NCBI GenBank assembly: GCA_017452335.1
Contig: JAFTMP010000013.1
Span: 1 to 7,079 of the forward strand
Origin: Clostridia bacterium
Lineage (GTDB): Bacteria > Bacillota > Clostridia > Oscillospirales > CAG-272
DNA: 7,079 bases
Reading direction: 5' to 3'
Every line of letters begins with the position of its first letter. Position 1 is the stretch's first letter. The notes beneath the pieces were generated by a model. It had not been told where the DNA came from and did no database searches. It saw only the letters and a list, made by a program, of their open reading frames with translations. Shown piece by piece: positions 6,215 to 7,079 of this stretch. Position numbers and translations under genes: made by a program.

Positions 6215-6880
6215 ATGACTAAGATCCTGCTGGTGGAGGACGATAAGACGATCGTCCTTAGTTTAAGTGAATTTTTGAAAATGGAAGGATTTGAAGTAAA
6301 GAGCCGCTCGGGGCAGAGCGATGCCCTTGCACTGCTTCACGAGGAACGCTTTGATCTTGCCTTGCTTGACCTGTCTCTTTCCGAAGGCAACGGCTTTGCC
6401 CTCTGCGCCGCCATCAAAAAGGAATACGATCTGCCTGTGATCTTTCTCACTGCATCGGGAGATGAATACAGCACCGTGGCAGGCTTTGATCTGGGGGCAG
6501 ATGACTATATCCCAAAGCCCTTTCGCCCAAGGGAGCTGGTTTCCCGCATCAAAAACGTGCTTCGCCGCCAAAGCGGCAGTAACGCGGTGCGTCTTGGGGA
6601 TGTAACGGTGGACACCGTGAAGGGTGCCGCCTTCAAAAACGGCAGGGATCTTTGCCTCTCTGCCCTTGAATACCGACTGCTCTTGGTCTTTTTAAATAAT
6701 CGGGGCATCGTTCTTACCCGTGGCAAGCTCCTTGAAGCTATTTGGGACGTGGCAGGCGATTTTGTCAACGACAACACGCTGACTGTCTACATCAAGCGCC
6801 TAAGGGAAAAAGTGGAGGACGACCCAAAGGAGCCTCAGATCATCAAGACCGTTCGAGGAATAGGATATAAGGTAGACTAA
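6215..6880 (+). CDS. OmpR/PhoB-family response regulator
   Basis: 221-residue DNA-binding transcription factor of a two-component system, in the length range of VanR/BceR-type regulators. The receiver domain (about 1-118) has the acidic pair D9-D10 in LLVEDD, the phospho-acceptor D52 in LALLDLSL, the switch T79 in FLTA, Y98 and the invariant K101 in DDYIPKPF. The C-terminal winged-helix domain (about 124-221) includes LSALEYRLLLVFLNNRGIV, the recognition-helix region NTLTVYIKRLREKVED, and the terminal wing TVRGIGYKV. All catalytic residues are present. AAAAGGAG ends 8 bases before the ATG. The kinase frame starts directly behind the stop. The neighbouring ABC operon suggests an envelope-stress role, but the target genes are not shown; they may also lie downstream of the window. 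Confidence 0.96.
   Translation: MTKILLVEDDKTIVLSLSEFLKMEGFEVKSRSGQSDALALLHEERFDLALLDLSLSEGNGFALCAAIKKEYDLPVIFLTASGDEYSTVAGFDLGADDYIPKPFRPRELVSRIKNVLRRQSGSNAVRLGDVTVDTVKGAAFKNGRDLCLSALEYRLLLVFLNNRGIVLTRGKLLEAIWDVAGDFVNDNTLTVYIKRLREKVEDDPKEPQIIKTVRGIGYKVD
6869..6872 (+). promoter_or_regulatory. Candidate ribosome binding site for the sensor kinase
   Basis: AAGG in the last codons of the response regulator gene lies 9 bases before AAG at 6882. It is correctly placed for a kinase start there, which makes the lack of an ATG, GTG or TTG at that spot more striking. It is a weak site. Confidence 0.4.
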
Positions 6881-6881
6881 C

Positions 6882-7079
6882 AAGAAATTTTTAAAAAATC
6901 CCGAGATAAAAAGAGCCCTTCTCTGCTTTCTCATTATCAGCGCCCTCTTTATCACCCTTGCCTTTCTTCTTGACCTGAGCTTCGGGGTACTTGCCCTTGT
7001 GTTCAGCCTGCTCTTTTGCGCCCTCTATCTTTTTTTCACCGCAAGACGCTATAAACGCATCGAAGAGCTGTCTTTGACC
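6882..7079 (+). CDS. Intramembrane-sensing histidine kinase, N-terminal fragment with unclear start
   Basis: The frame opens after a TAG at 6873-6875 and runs to the window end without a stop. It encodes TNKKFLKNPEIKRALL, two hydrophobic helices (about ALLCFLIISALFITLAFLL and FGVLALVFSLLFCALYLFF) and then the basic linker ARRYKRIEELSLT. The loop between the helices is only about DLS, which fits intramembrane-sensing kinases (BceS/LiaS-like) that lack an extracellular sensor domain. The catalytic HisKA and HATPase domains would lie beyond the window. The gene follows the response regulator by one base if it starts at 6882. No ATG, GTG or TTG occurs in frame from 6876 until a GTG inside the second helix, so the start given is a placeholder where family alignment and spacing would put it. 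Kinase identity rests on the layout and the partner gene. Confidence 0.72.

Noticed and set aside
6876..6890. Programmed +1 frameshift at the response regulator stop (GAC TAA C) making a regulator-kinase fusion
   Set aside because: The peptidyl-tRNA could not re-pair well on ACU, and a lost or unusual kinase start codon is simpler. It is kept only as an alternative in the start-codon finding.
1..7079. CRISPR arrays, insertion sequences, tRNA or rRNA genes, prophage or defence-system genes
   Set aside because: I saw no repeat-spacer pattern, transposase, terminal repeats, cloverleaf-like sequence or rRNA segment. Gaps between genes are short and explained by promoters and terminators.

Overview
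The window most likely comes from a member of the Bacillota, probably class Clostridia (gut Oscillospirales or similar). The evidence is strong AAAGGAG-type ribosome binding sites a few bases before each start, near-consensus sigma-A promoters with TGn-extended -10 boxes, U-tract intrinsic terminators, a YtrA-type GntR regulator with its ABC transporter, and a VanR/BceR-like two-component system. All genes lie on the + strand. The genus cannot be determined from this sequence.

Region 1 (1-1391) holds the last ~438 residues of threonyl-tRNA synthetase (thrS; its 5' part lies outside the window), closed by a perfect-stem intrinsic terminator. The three zinc ligands are present, but several positions that line the threonine pocket in the E. 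coli enzyme differ.

Region 2 (1400-6015) is a four-gene operon with its own promoter. The promoter has TTGACA, a 17-bp spacer and TATACT with an extended -10. Directly behind the -10 is a perfect 10-bp inverted repeat of the form AGTGTA-N13-TACACT, which fits a YtrA operator. The genes are a 131-residue YtrA-type GntR repressor, an ABC ATPase overlapping it by 4 bp (ATGA), and two tandem paralogous polytopic permeases of 449 and 592 residues. Each permease has about nine predicted membrane segments and a C-terminal soluble domain predicted to lie outside the cell. The second permease has an extra ~140-residue Cys/His-containing tail. By analogy with ytrABCD-type loci, this is probably an autoregulated, cell-envelope-stress or antibiotic-responsive ABC system. 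Its substrate cannot be read from the sequence.

Region 3 (6016-7079) starts with a 199-base gap holding a weak hairpin, a strong wobble-rich terminator and a new promoter (TTGCAC, 17 bp, TATAAT with extended -10). This promoter reads an OmpR/PhoB-family response regulator and then the N-terminus of a sensor kinase cut by the window end. The kinase shows two transmembrane helices joined by an almost absent loop, the layout of intramembrane-sensing kinases (BceS/LiaS-like). Its reading frame has no ATG, GTG or TTG where the start should be.

Taken together, the two transcription units look like a small envelope-stress or antimicrobial-peptide response island beside a housekeeping gene. This functional link rests on family knowledge and adjacency and is not shown by the sequence.
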